DNA from: Phocaeicola vulgatus
Lineage (GTDB): Bacteria; Bacteroidota; Bacteroidia; Bacteroidales; Tannerellaceae
Length of the DNA: 64,000 nt
Direction of reading: 5' to 3'
NCBI GenBank assembly: GCA_022009975.1
Contig: CP091733.1
Coordinates: 947,001-1,011,000, forward strand
Made by a program: the position numbers and the translations under genes. Below the pieces are notes generated by a model. It had not been told where the DNA came from. It was given only the letters and a program-made list of their open reading frames with translations, and searched no databases. This document shows positions 37,305 to 46,391 of this stretch, piece after piece (within the stretch, counting starts at the first letter, position 1; each line of letters begins with the position of its first letter).

Positions 37305-38129
37305 ATGGAAACAAAACGAGAATGGAAACCGATAAAGGAGTATAAGGAAATCCTTTTTGATTTATATAACGGCATTGCCCGCATCACCATCAACCGTGAG
37401 CGTTACCGCAATGCTTTCACACCCACCACCACCACGGAGATGAGCGATGCCCTCTATATTTGCCGGGAACGGCAGGACATTTGTGTCGTGGTGCTGACTG
37501 GAGCAGGCGACAAGGCGTTCTGTGCAGGAGGCGACATGCATGTCAAAGGAAGGGGAGGTTATGTCGGGACGGATGGCGTTCCCCGCCTGAATGTGCTGGA
37601 CGTGCAGAAGCAAATCCGCTCGTTGCCGAAGCCTGTGATTGCGATGGTCAATGGCTTTGCGATAGGAGGAGGCCATGTCTTGCATGTGGTATGCGACCTG
37701 ACCATCGCTTCGGAGAATGCGCGGTTCGGACAGACGGGGCCGAAGGTGGGCAGTTTCGATGCCGGCTTCGGTTCGTCCTATCTTGCCCGTTGCGTGGGGC
37801 AGAAGCGTGCCCGTGAGATATGGTTCTTGTGCCGCCAATATACCGCACAGGAGGCGTATGAGATGGGAATGGTCAACAAGGTTGTCCCGTTGGAAAGGTT
37901 GGAGGATGAAGTCGTGGAGTGGGCAGAAACGATGATGCAGCACAGCCCGTTGGCTCTCCGCATGATAAAGGCAGGGTTGAATGCCGAACTGGATGGGCAG
38001 GCTGGCATCCAGGAGCTGGCTGGCGATGCGACGATGCTCTATTATCTGACGGACGAAGCGCAGGAGGGTGGAAAAGCCTTCTTGGAGAAACGCCGCCCCC
38101 GCTTTGAAGATTATCCCAAATTCCCTTGA
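37305..38129 (+). CDS. menB: 1,4-dihydroxy-2-naphthoyl-CoA synthase
   Basis: 274 residues, crotonase fold. [15 protein letters not shown] and [19 protein letters not shown] build the oxyanion hole, and [14 protein letters not shown] is the MenB-specific loop. The C-terminus [11 protein letters not shown] is typical of the family. It closes the second ring of o-succinylbenzoyl-CoA. Its substrate needs MenE, whose gene is not in this cluster. It begins 10 bases after menD. Confidence 0.96.
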   Translation: METKREWKPIKEYKEILFDLYNGIARITINRERYRNAFTPTTTTEMSDALYICRERQDICVVVLTGAGDKAFCAGGDMHVKGRGGYVGTDGVPRLNVLDVQKQIRSLPKPVIAMVNGFAIGGGHVLHVVCDLTIASENARFGQTGPKVGSFDAGFGSSYLARCVGQKRAREIWFLCRQYTAQEAYEMGMVNKVVPLERLEDEVVEWAETMMQHSPLALRMIKAGLNAELDGQAGIQELAGDATMLYYLTDEAQEGGKAFLEKRRPRFEDYPKFP

Positions 38130-38142
38130 TAACGCTGTTGCC

Positions 38143-39183
38143 ATGTTCCATATAACTATTGTTCCCCGGCTGTTGCATTTCAAGCAGCCGGCAGGGACTT
38201 CCCGTGGAGTTTACACGGTGCGCCGTGTCTGGTATCTGCATCTCACTTCGGATGAGTGCCCGGGGAGGAGAGGCATTGGTGAATGCGCCCCGTTGCCAGC
38301 CTTGAGCTGTGACGATTTGCCCGGTTATGAGAAGATATTGCGGGATTGTTGTGCCCGTTTCGAGCAGAGCGGCATGTTGGACAGGGAGGCTTTACGCCCT
38401 TATCCTTCCATCTTGTTCGGTTTGGAGACAGCCCTGCTCCATTATGAGTGCGGCTCGTTTGCCTTTTGGGACACTCCGTTTTCACGGGGAGATTCCGGCA
38501 TCCCTATAAACGGGTTGATCTGGATGGGCGATTATGCCACGATGCTGGAGAGGATTGAGGAAAAGATGCGGTCGGGTTTCCGTTGTATCAAGCTGAAAAT
38601 AGGAGCGATTGATTTTGAAGAGGAGTTGGCATTGATCAAGCATATCCGCAGCCGTTTCTCCTCTGCCGAGGTAGAGCTGCGGGTGGATGCCAATGGCGCA
38701 TTTAAACCCGAAGATGCGATGGGGAAGCTGTGCCGTTTGGCAGAGCTGGACTTGCACTCCATCGAGCAGCCCATCCGTGCGGGACAATGGGAGGAGATGG
38801 CGCATCTGGCAGGGCACTCGCCTTTGCCGATAGCCTTGGACGAGGAGTTGATAGGCGTGAATGACCGCTCCTCGAAAGAGAGGCTGCTGGATTCGGTGCG
38901 TCCCCAATATATCATCTTGAAGCCTTCGCTGCATGGAGGCATGCATGGTGCGGGCGAATGGATAGAGTTGGCGGAGGACCGGCAAATAGGATGGTGGATC
39001 ACTTCCGCCTTGGAGTCGAACATCGGCTTGAACGCCATTGCCCAGTGGTGTGCGACATTCCGGAATCCTCGCCCGCAAGGGTTAGGGACAGGGGCTTTGT
39101 TCACCGACAATGTGGAGATGCCTTTGGAAATCCGCAAGGACTGCCTCTGGTTTGTGCCCCATTCCCTTAATCAACGGTGTTGA
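38143..39183 (+). CDS. menC: o-Succinylbenzoate synthase
   Basis: 346 residues from the ATG at 38143, which begins MFHITIVPRLLHFKQPAGTS as in other MenC proteins; the same frame is open back into menB. Enolase-superfamily residues are visible: the Lys pair in FRCIKLKIG, Asp in VDANGAF, Glu in SIEQPI, Asp/Glu in IALDEEL and Lys in ILKPSL. It dehydrates SHCHC to o-succinylbenzoate. It is the last gene of the cluster. The gene on its right is convergent, so menE must be elsewhere or is missing. Confidence 0.93.
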   Translation: MFHITIVPRLLHFKQPAGTSRGVYTVRRVWYLHLTSDECPGRRGIGECAPLPALSCDDLPGYEKILRDCCARFEQSGMLDREALRPYPSILFGLETALLHYECGSFAFWDTPFSRGDSGIPINGLIWMGDYATMLERIEEKMRSGFRCIKLKIGAIDFEEELALIKHIRSRFSSAEVELRVDANGAFKPEDAMGKLCRLAELDLHSIEQPIRAGQWEEMAHLAGHSPLPIALDEELIGVNDRSSKERLLDSVRPQYIILKPSLHGGMHGAGEWIELAEDRQIGWWITSALESNIGLNAIAQWCATFRNPRPQGLGTGALFTDNVEMPLEIRKDCLWFVPHSLNQRC

Positions 39184-40212
39184 CGCTCAACGACCCATAA
39201 TTGCCGCCATCGAATTCGATAAGGCCTTTTCCCCCTTTGTTGAGGGTGGTCGTCCTCGCCTTGTTGTTCTCGTTGTCCACTTCGTCTTCGGTGAATTCAA
39301 ATCCTTTGTCTATCTTGCAATTGCCGTACCGGAAATTATAGGCCTTGATTTTGCAGGAGACGGATTTCGGGAGGCCGATGGATAATTTGCAGAAGCTGGT
39401 CTTCGTCCGGATGGTCTCGAAATCGGAGTTTACCTCTTCAAGGTTCACATCCGAATAGGATTGAGAGCTGCATAAAAAGCTGTTGGCGAGATTCTTGACA
39501 TTGAGATGCCCGAAGTTGATTTTGCCATCGATCTCGTCGGCTTGCTTGATTGTCAGCTTTCCATAAGAACTGTTCATCTTCAATTTGCCTACTTTGCCGA
39601 TTGCCAATGTCGAGAATGAGTCGGAAAGGGTCAGTTTGCCAACTTCCTTTATGCTGCTATCGCTGCAATATTCGAGTTTGATGTTGGCAGTCCCCACGTT
39701 CCCTATTTGGATATTGCTGAACGAAGCCTCGATGGAGAGAGGTTGTGAAAAGTCCCCGGCATCCATCTTGCCATATTTCACGATAAATTGGCACGACCCG
39801 TCATTCTTCTCTTGCGGCAATTTTATGTTGCCGAACCGCTGTTTCAGTTTCAGGTTCATCCAAGTGGGCGCATTCACGAAATAGTTTATCTCCAAGTGAT
39901 AGTTGCTGAAGTTGTTCTTGCCGATTTCTGTTTCCCGATGATGCTGCTCTTGTTTTCAGCGACTTTGGCATCGATGCAGTCCAACAAACCTTGAGCCGTC
40001 TTTTCGCTCCGGGCTTTGGTGATGATATTGATTTGTATTTCCACCTCGTCCTTGTCCCAATGGCTGATGACTATCTTCCCATAGTTGTTGTCCAAATCCA
40101 AGACATAATTATTGTTGACGCGGTAAGAATAGTTGAAGTCCTTTTTGCACACGAACTCGTCCGGTTCAGCCATCGCACAGACGGAGCATATTAAAGAAGT
40201 AGCGATAACCAT
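39167..40212 (-). CDS. DUF4097-type beta-helix surface/periplasmic protein, frameshifted
   Basis: About 348 residues after repair. The N-terminus has a signal peptide ending CAMAE (residues 1-15). The rest is a series of short beta-strand repeats typical of DUF4097 adhesin-like proteins (NNYGKIVISHWDKDEVEI, ASFSNIQIGNV, SFSTLAIGKVGKLKMNSSYG). One G is missing at about 39938 (GGG for GGGG). The first frame therefore ends at 39886, while the second is open from 39895 down to 39167; together they read SSIIGETEIGKNNFSNYHLE. It is the last gene of the ECF sigma operon and probably part of the envelope response. Confidence 0.8.
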
Positions 40213-40258
40213 AACCCTTTGTCTCTTTTTCTTGTCGTTTCCATATCCATATATTTAT

Positions 40259-40828
40259 TTAGTTTTTTGATTGTTCATTTTTGATATATAGCAGTTGCTT
40301 ATATAGGATTTGCATCCCTTCCAAGCTGCTGGCATATTGCTGGTTGAAGGCATAGATTCCCTTGTCGGAACAAGGCAATTCCAGTGCGATGGTCTTGTCG
40401 AACTCTTCGCAAGCGGATTGGATTTTTTTCCCTTCTGCTATCAAGACAGCGAAGGCGGGGTTGTCCCTTTTTTCCATCTCGCTCTTCATCTGCATCATCA
40501 AGTCCTCCATCTGCATATTGTAGTATAAGCGCAATTCGGCAATCTGCGGATTCAGCTCGCAACTCTCTCCCCGTTCTTCCGTGGGAAAGGAGGTGAAAAA
40601 AGTGAAGGCGAGAGCAGCCGCTACCGAGGCAGCCACCAGCCAAGCAGCAGCTTTTCCGAAGCGGGCGGATTTCCCTGCAAGAGAGCTGTTGCCAGCTGGA
40701 GAGCCATTCTCGGCAGGAAGATCCGCCGTTGCTAATTTCTCCAAAAAGCGAGCTTTGTGCCCGGAGGGAAGTTCCGTCTGGTCGAACAATTCCCTGTTTT
40801 GTCCTATGAAGTCTTTCAGTTTGTCCAT
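40259..40828 (-). CDS. Putative anti-sigma factor (single membrane segment)
   Basis: 189 residues, family not recognised by name. The N-terminal 55 residues are soluble (MDKLKDFIGQNRELFDQTEL). A membrane segment follows at about 62-80 (AAAWLVAASVAAALAFTFF), then a 105-residue domain on the outside with MEDLMMQMKSEMEKRDNP. The ATG shares a base with the stop of the ECF sigma gene upstream. This arrangement, together with the topology, suggests that the N-terminus holds the sigma factor at the membrane. The function is inferred from position only. Confidence 0.75.
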   Translation of the reverse strand: MDKLKDFIGQNRELFDQTELPSGHKARFLEKLATADLPAENGSPAGNSSLAGKSARFGKAAAWLVAASVAAALAFTFFTSFPTEERGESCELNPQIAELRLYYNMQMEDLMMQMKSEMEKRDNPAFAVLIAEGKKIQSACEEFDKTIALELPCSDKGIYAFNQQYASSLEGMQILYKQLLYIKNEQSKN

Positions 40829-41364
40829 TATCCTTGATTTATTATGTTCAACAATTTTTGTTTGCCGCGTAAATATTGGCTTCTGACGCTGGCAGCTTTG
40901 ATGTGCAAAATGGAGGAAATCTCTTCCATGTCATATCCTTCAAACAGATAGAGCGATAAAATGATCCGATAGCCGTCTGGGAGTTGCTGCATGGCTTTCC
41001 GGATTTTCTCCACACTGAGCTGGATGGACTCTTCGTCTGCTTCGTTTTCGTCGTCCGGCGCGATGGAATCATATTTGTCGGAAAGCTCAATCCATTCCTC
41101 CTTTTGTTTGCGGAGTGCATCAATCGCTGTGTGGACGGCTATTTGCTTCAACCAGGCGGAGAAGGAATCTCCTTGGAATTTGCCAATCGAGGAGAAGGCT
41201 TTCAAGAAAGTGTCCTGCATGGCTTCCTCCGCCTCTTCCGCATTCCCGATGATGCGCAAGCAGATTTGGAACAGCCATTGGGCATATCTGTCGTATAGAG
41301 CCACCAAAGAGCTCTCTTCGCCTCTTTTGCTGCTTTCTATCAGATGTTGAAGGATGTCGTCCAT
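40828..41364 (-). CDS. ECF RNA polymerase sigma factor (with putative anti-sigma)
   Basis: 178 residues. Region 2 contains ALYDRYAQWLFQICLRIIGN and EEAEEAMQDTFLKAF. Region 4 contains LPDGYRIILSLYLFEGYDMEEIS with the helix-turn-helix IKAASVRSQYLRGKQKL. It starts the operon sigma - membrane protein - DUF4097 protein and probably controls it together with envelope genes. The DNA site it reads cannot be determined here. Confidence 0.92.
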   Translation of the reverse strand: MDDILQHLIESSKRGEESSLVALYDRYAQWLFQICLRIIGNAEEAEEAMQDTFLKAFSSIGKFQGDSFSAWLKQIAVHTAIDALRKQKEEWIELSDKYDSIAPDDENEADEESIQLSVEKIRKAMQQLPDGYRIILSLYLFEGYDMEEISSILHIKAASVRSQYLRGKQKLLNIINQG

Positions 41365-41383
41365 ATATTTTCCTGTTCTATTT

Positions 41384-41549
41384 GCGGTGTGTCACAATTG
41401 CCAACTGCTGCGTTGCCTTCGGAAATCGACCTTAGTCATTTACGTCAGTAAACTCCTGTCGGTCTCCTCCTCGGCATCTTGCATTTTATTAATTCTGATC
41501 CACCTTAAAGGCGGTGCGCCAGAGTTGTTGTTTTAGTGGCCCACCGCCC
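41384..41549. repeat. Long family A repeat, inverted relative to 27948
   Basis: GCGGTGTGTCACAATTGCC at one end and GGCCCACCGCC at the other. Read on the minus strand it shares CCTTTAAGGTG, TCAGAATTA, CGATTTCCGAAGGCAACGCA and CAGTTGGCAATTGTGACAC with the copy at 27948. It lies downstream of the second ECF sigma gene. Confidence 0.8.
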
Positions 41550-41629
41550 TGTTGTTGTTTCTATTTATATGAACGGATAATGGATAGGAAACGTTGCATA
41601 TTGTTGAGACAATATGCAGAAAAAGTTTA

Positions 41630-42223
41630 TCAGGCTAAGGATAATTCCATGTGGTTTTCTTCTGCCAATCGGCGCATGTTCATGATGGCATAACGCATCC
41701 TTCCTAAAGCCGTGTTGATGCTGACTCCTGTCGTGTCGGCAATCTCCTTGAAGCTCATGTCTTGGTAGAAGCGCATTTCCAATACTTTGCGCTGGGTTTC
41801 TGGCAAGAACCCGACCAATCGGCGCACATCTTCCAAGACTTGCTGTTTGACAAGCTTCTCTTCGATGGTGTGGTCGCACAGTTTCATGTTGTTGAACAAG
41901 TCAACTTCGACCTCGTCGTTTGAGATGAGGTTCTCATTGCGCTCCTGTCGGAAATTATCTATGATAAGATTGTGGGCGATGCGCATAATCCATGCTTTGA
42001 ACTTTCCGTTGTCTGTGTATCTGCCCTGTTTGATGGTCGTGATGACTTTGACAAAAGTCTCTTGGAACAGATCTTCCGTCAGTTCTTTGTTGCGCACAAT
42101 AAAATATATGTAGGAATGCACACTGCCTTTATAGCGGTTCAATAGAACATCAAAGGCAGAGTTGTTGCCCTCTGCATAGGAGACGACCAAATCTTCGTCG
42201 GTCATCAGATTCAATTTGCTCAT
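41630..42223 (-). CDS. ECF RNA polymerase sigma factor (stand-alone)
   Basis: 197 residues. Region 2 shows FDVLLNRYKGSVHSYIYFI and LTEDLFQETFVKVIT, then FKAWIMRIAHNLIIDNFR. Region 4 shows LPETQRKVLEMRFYQDMSF and the helix-turn-helix EIADTTGVSINTALGRMRYA. This highly conserved SigW-like factor of Bacteroidales has no anti-sigma gene beside it. It begins MSKLNLMTDEDLV at 42223. Confidence 0.93.
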   Translation of the reverse strand: MSKLNLMTDEDLVVSYAEGNNSAFDVLLNRYKGSVHSYIYFIVRNKELTEDLFQETFVKVITTIKQGRYTDNGKFKAWIMRIAHNLIIDNFRQERNENLISNDEVEVDLFNNMKLCDHTIEEKLVKQQVLEDVRRLVGFLPETQRKVLEMRFYQDMSFKEIADTTGVSINTALGRMRYAIMNMRRLAEENHMELSLA

Positions 42224-42360
42224 TACTGTTGTTTTTTAATTTATTTGAGTAATGTTATGCAATAGGCAATCGGGGTTTTAATTGTTAAACATGAATTATT
42301 TTCATACAAAAAAACAGAATTGGTTTGACTTTTCCAAATCTTTTCCTTGTTTTCTTATAA

Positions 42361-42405
42361 AAAAACTCCCTAATCCATTGTTTTTTGTACGAATCAGGGA
42401 GTTTT
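42361..42405 (-). terminator. Terminator of the FadL-type porin gene
   Basis: AAAACTCCCT and AGGGAGTTTT form a stem around TAATCCATTG...TACGAATC, directly after the porin stop at 42424. Confidence 0.7.
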
Positions 42406-42423
42406 CAGGACAAATTGTTTTTA

Positions 42424-44016
42424 TTAGAATTTATATCCGATAGTTAATGCGACTCTTGTCGAGTTCGTTTTCAGCGAAGATGAATTGGCTTCGATGATTG
42501 TTTTTCCCGAATTGTCGAACAATGGGGAGAAGGCATAAACATCTTCTTTGGCTGTTTTGTAGATGCACGCAATATCCGCATAGAACTGAGGAGTGAAGCG
42601 GTAACCGAATCCGACGGTGTAATTAAATACATCTTGGTCGATTGTGTAATTAGGAAGCGTCCCGACTGTCACGACTTCGCGCTGCCCGTTCTTCACGTCA
42701 CTTCCCATGCCGCTTCCTGTCCAAGCAATTCCCGCACGGACAGAAAATTGAGGAGTCACTTTCACTTCCGCTCCGGCTTTTATCGTGTTGGAAATGTCCA
42801 TGCACTGGTCGATGCCTGTGTTCGTGTTCACATTGTCATTGCCATTTGCGTCATACATTTTCATTCTCCGGTAATTCATCATCTCATAATCAACGCTGAA
42901 CAAAGCGGTCTGTCCGATGATTGCCGCAGCACTGAATATCCATTTGTCCGGTGTGCGGTATTTATAATCGGTATAAGCGTTGTCTGGAGACTCATCGTGA
43001 TATTTGTCTGGCAAAGACTGGATATCCGATTCCGACCTCCCATAATAATAATCGGTCATTTTATACCAAGTCGGGGAGTTATAGGCGATTCCGAAGCGGA
43101 GGAATTCCACCGGGCGCACAATCGCTCCGATATTGATTCCATAACCTGTCCCTTCTGTCTTTAGACTGTTCTTGATTTGGATATAACTGGTGTAATCGGT
43201 GTGCTTGTTATAATCCTCGGCATAATAGGAGTACAAGTCATAATCCAAATCGGTGATTGTGACGCTGGCACCCACCATCAAGAAGTCCGAGAAGTTCCCG
43301 CCGAAGCCGATGGAATATTGGTCAATCGCACCTCTCTCCTTGACATTCAACTCCGTGTATGAACGCTGATAAGAAGAGGAAGGCAAGTTGGTTGAGAATT
43401 TGCCATCGTTATAATCCATGAATCCTGCGCAATTCCCAAGGATGGAAAGCCAGTCATTCACATGCCCATAAGGGTCATAAGTGATATTGTCACCGGAAGT
43501 TTGATAGTTCAAGTCATTCGGAGTCAGTCCGCCCGCATTGGCGCGGGCCGCAATATAATCGGACAAGGAAGAACCGTTGCCGCCGCTAAAAGCTGCTTTA
43601 TAGTTGCGGTGATAATTCTTCAACCGGTTATAAGAGAATCCGACATTCCAGCTGACCAAGCCCTCGTCGTTGCCCGTCGGGAAATAGCCCACATAAGCAA
43701 TATTGTCGAAGTTGACTTTCGTCTGGTTGGTTGTCAATTGGTTTCCCGCCCACGTGTTCTTCGTTTCGATGCCCGTGACATCCAAAGTCATTACTACTTC
43801 AGAACTGCGGTAAACGCTCAGTCCTGCCGGGTTGTGATTCAGTGCAGAAATATCTCCGCCCAAAGCTCCGAAAGCTCCAGCCATTGCCATGCTGCGGGCA
43901 GTTCCCTGCAAGTCACCTCCGTTCTGTGTGTACTTATATGCATCTGTGATGCCTTGAGAAAAAGCAGCACCGGTGCCAAGCACCAGTGCTAATGATATGG
44001 TCAATACTTTCTTCAT
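42424..44016 (-). CDS. FadL/OmpP1/TodX-family outer-membrane transport protein
   Basis: 530 residues: signal peptide (1-20, GAAFSQG), then SMAMAGAFGALGGDISALNHNPAGLS, which matches the N-terminal hatch of the FadL family where the NPA motif lines the channel. A 14-strand-type barrel with many aromatic residues follows, ending RVALTIGYKF. The family passes hydrophobic compounds such as fatty acids across the outer membrane. The next gene upstream, the aromatic/Ser-Gly-rich protein, ends 27 bases before it, so both may be on one transcript. Confidence 0.92.
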   Translation of the reverse strand: MKKVLTISLALVLGTGAAFSQGITDAYKYTQNGGDLQGTARSMAMAGAFGALGGDISALNHNPAGLSVYRSSEVVMTLDVTGIETKNTWAGNQLTTNQTKVNFDNIAYVGYFPTGNDEGLVSWNVGFSYNRLKNYHRNYKAAFSGGNGSSLSDYIAARANAGGLTPNDLNYQTSGDNITYDPYGHVNDWLSILGNCAGFMDYNDGKFSTNLPSSSYQRSYTELNVKERGAIDQYSIGFGGNFSDFLMVGASVTITDLDYDLYSYYAEDYNKHTDYTSYIQIKNSLKTEGTGYGINIGAIVRPVEFLRFGIAYNSPTWYKMTDYYYGRSESDIQSLPDKYHDESPDNAYTDYKYRTPDKWIFSAAAIIGQTALFSVDYEMMNYRRMKMYDANGNDNVNTNTGIDQCMDISNTIKAGAEVKVTPQFSVRAGIAWTGSGMGSDVKNGQREVVTVGTLPNYTIDQDVFNYTVGFGYRFTPQFYADIACIYKTAKEDVYAFSPLFDNSGKTIIEANSSSLKTNSTRVALTIGYKF

Positions 44017-44043
44017 TACTGTCCAAAATTATTGATTCTGTAA

Positions 44044-45516
44044 TTATCTTCCACGTCCGCTGCCGCGTCCGCTTCCTCCTACACTTCCACCACTTGAGCG
44101 GCCTCCGCCCATGCTGCTGCCTCCACTGCTGAATGAGCCACTGGATCTGCCGGAGCTGACCGGGGCACTATAAGAGCGGGTTGTCGTGCTGCTGCTACGG
44201 GAAGGAGAGTAGCTGCTCCTGTTGTTGCTGCTTGAACTGCTTCCTCTGCCTGATGAATAGCTGCTTTGTCCTGAAGAGCGTCCACCAGAATAAGAAGAGT
44301 TGCCTGTGCTCATGCGGGTCCTCGGCGTTGAAGAGTTGATTCCGCTGCCGCGTCCTGTCGATGTGCTGCTTGAGCTGCTTGAATATCTTCCGCTTCCTCT
44401 GCCGGTTGAAGTCGTTCCTTCATTTGTACGCAAAGAAGAGGAGTTGCCGCGACCCGTTGAAACACTGCTTGAGCCGCTTGAATATCTTCCACTTCCTCTG
44501 CCGTTGTTGTCTGACCTCAAAGAAGAAGAGTTGCTGGAAGAATATCTTCCGCTTCCCCTGCCGCTATTATTATCCGACCGCAAAGAGGAGGAGTTGCTGC
44601 CGGATGAATATCTGCCGGATGAACGGGACGAAGAGGTCATATTCCCGGCATTCCTTCCGGAACCGTATGAAGTGCCGCCCCTCAAATCGCTTGGTAGTTG
44701 CTTCTGCCAGAAGAGTATCTTCCTGATGCAGAGCGTCCGTTATAATAATAGTTCGGTGCGTAAGCATAGTGGTGGTGTGGGTGATGCCAGCCGCCCCAAT
44801 AAGAACCATACCAGCCGCCGTACCAGCCTCCCCAGCTCCAGGGAAGAACCCCACCACGGGTCGTACCAAGGATCGTACCAGCCAGCGTACCAACGGTTCC
44901 AGCCCCAAGAGTAAGGACGGTACCACCAAGAGGAGTAATAGCCCCACGGTCTGTAGAACCAAGGATCGTACCAGCCGCCCCATGAATACCAAGGCGACCC
45001 TAAATTGATGTTCACGGAAACATTGGAAGCTCCTCCGTAATAGTCGGTTGCATAATCATAGGAATAATATCCGTCATTCATGTACAAATCGACTTGGTCT
45101 GCGCCGACAATCGTGATCTTGCTGGGTGAATGGTAGCGGACGATGCGCTCGCTATATTCCAAGTCGGAACGTCTTTCCGGCACGACAGTTACTTTCGTCT
45201 TTTTGTTGTCTTGGTAACGATAGTCGTCATCATACCACTCATCGTTAGACGAATAGCGTCTGTTGTATTCATCCACGCTTCTGTCATAATCATTATATGA
45301 ACTGGAACGGTTATAGCTGGAAAGGAGTGTCGGCTCTTCCGAGTATTCGTTCTCATTATAATACGAATGCTTTACTTGTTTGTTGGCAACTTCTTTATTT
45401 GCAATCTTTTTCTTCGAAGTGTAGTAAACATCGTCGAAATATTGTGCTTTTGCAGTTGTTCCTCCCAAAACAAAGATAAGCATCATCATCCAAGAAGTTA
45501 ATTTAGTAGGCTTCAT
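44044..45516 (-). CDS. Exported aromatic- and Ser/Gly/Arg-rich low-complexity protein, two frameshifts
   Basis: About 490 residues when repaired. The signal peptide (ending TTAKAQ) is followed by a Tyr/Asp-rich region. A Trp/Tyr-rich stretch comes next (about 180-260: PWYSWGGWYDPWFYRPWGY, WYDPWYDPWWG), then a tail of some 210 residues made of Ser, Gly and Arg with recurring SGRYSS, SSSLRSDNN and STGRGSG. One extra C at about 44846 (TTCCCTGGAG) and one lost A at about 44696 break the frame. Removing them joins the three parts. It resembles secreted surface proteins with elastic or adhesive tails; no function is known. Confidence 0.7.
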
Positions 45517-45762
45517 ATCTGTTTTCTCCTATTGTTTAATTCATTACCTTTTAGAATTAGACTGCTCATGCGTTAAAAGGTTTAAGCAATCAAACAATCT
45601 TCGTCTTCCGAGGCAATCGTTTTGTACAAAAATAGTCATTTGTCATATAAGTCGCTGCAAATACATAGACTTTAACATTCAATATAAGAAGGTTATATGA
45701 TAACCCTCTTATTGATTAGATGCAAACGGAAACGGAAAAGATGCAGGGAAGCGTCCCTTTTT

Positions 45763-46229
45763 TTATTTTTTTAGTAAAAGGTTCTCGATGCTTTTGATGA
45801 AATCATCTTTGGACATCGCCCCGAGCGACATGGAAGGCTTGCCCTCTTTCGGAATGAACAAGATGGAAGGGATGCTCTGGATGCCGAAAGCTCCAGCCAA
45901 CTCTTTTTCTTTGTCCACATTGATTTATAAATGATGATTTTCCCTTTGTATTGCTCCGCCAGCTCTGCCAAAATAGGGGAAATGGTTTTGCAAGGACCGC
46001 ACCAATCCGCATAGAAATCCACGATGCAAGGAAGACTCCCTTCATAAACCCATTTGTCCGGGTTCTTTTCGTAATTGAAAACTTTGCTCAGGAATTCCGC
46101 TTTGGTTAGGTAAACAATTTCTCCTTTCCCGGCAGGAGCATCTTTTGTGGATGGATGACAAGCGGACACGGTGCCGCAAACTGCCAAGCTAAGCAGAAAA
46201 GCGTATAACAGGCTTTTTAAATGTTTCAT
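45763..46229 (-). CDS. Thioredoxin-like protein with lipoprotein-type signal, frameshifted
   Basis: About 155 residues when repaired. The signal sequence has Cys residues at 18 and 24 (VCGTVSACH), so it may be anchored in the periplasm. The thioredoxin active site WCGPC is in DFYADWCGPCKTI. The frame breaks at about 45923, where one A is missing from TATAAATC. Restored, it reads IIYKINVDKEKELAGAFGIQ, then the cis-Pro loop SIPSILF, and ends NLLLKK with the stop at 45763. It probably reduces disulfides in exported proteins. Confidence 0.87.
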
Positions 46230-46332
46230 AAGTCGTTAATTTAAAATTTCCACAAATGTAATGGAAAGTTGCAATAGTTGCATAACAATGAAGAAAAAAA
46301 TCGAAAGAGTGGAGCGGATGAAAAAAAACATC

Positions 46333-46340
46333 TATTTTTG
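46333..46340 (+). promoter_or_regulatory. -7 box of the M13 peptidase gene
   Basis: TATTTTTG fits TAnnTTTG and lies 51 bases before the ATG. No TTTG was seen at the expected upstream distance. The 245 bases between the SG-rich and thioredoxin genes (45517-45762) hold nothing recognisable. Confidence 0.5.
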
Positions 46341-46391
46341 TAGTCTGAAGGATAGCGATATATTATTGGTATTTATTTAATATAAAACAAC

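Noticed and set aside
38482..39137. Open frames of about 200 codons on the minus strand of menC
   Set aside because: They lie entirely within menC and are shadows of its coding frame.
41384..41549. Structured small RNA gene
   Set aside because: Its sequence is shared with intergenic repeats at 4190 and 27948, so it is better explained as repeat family A.
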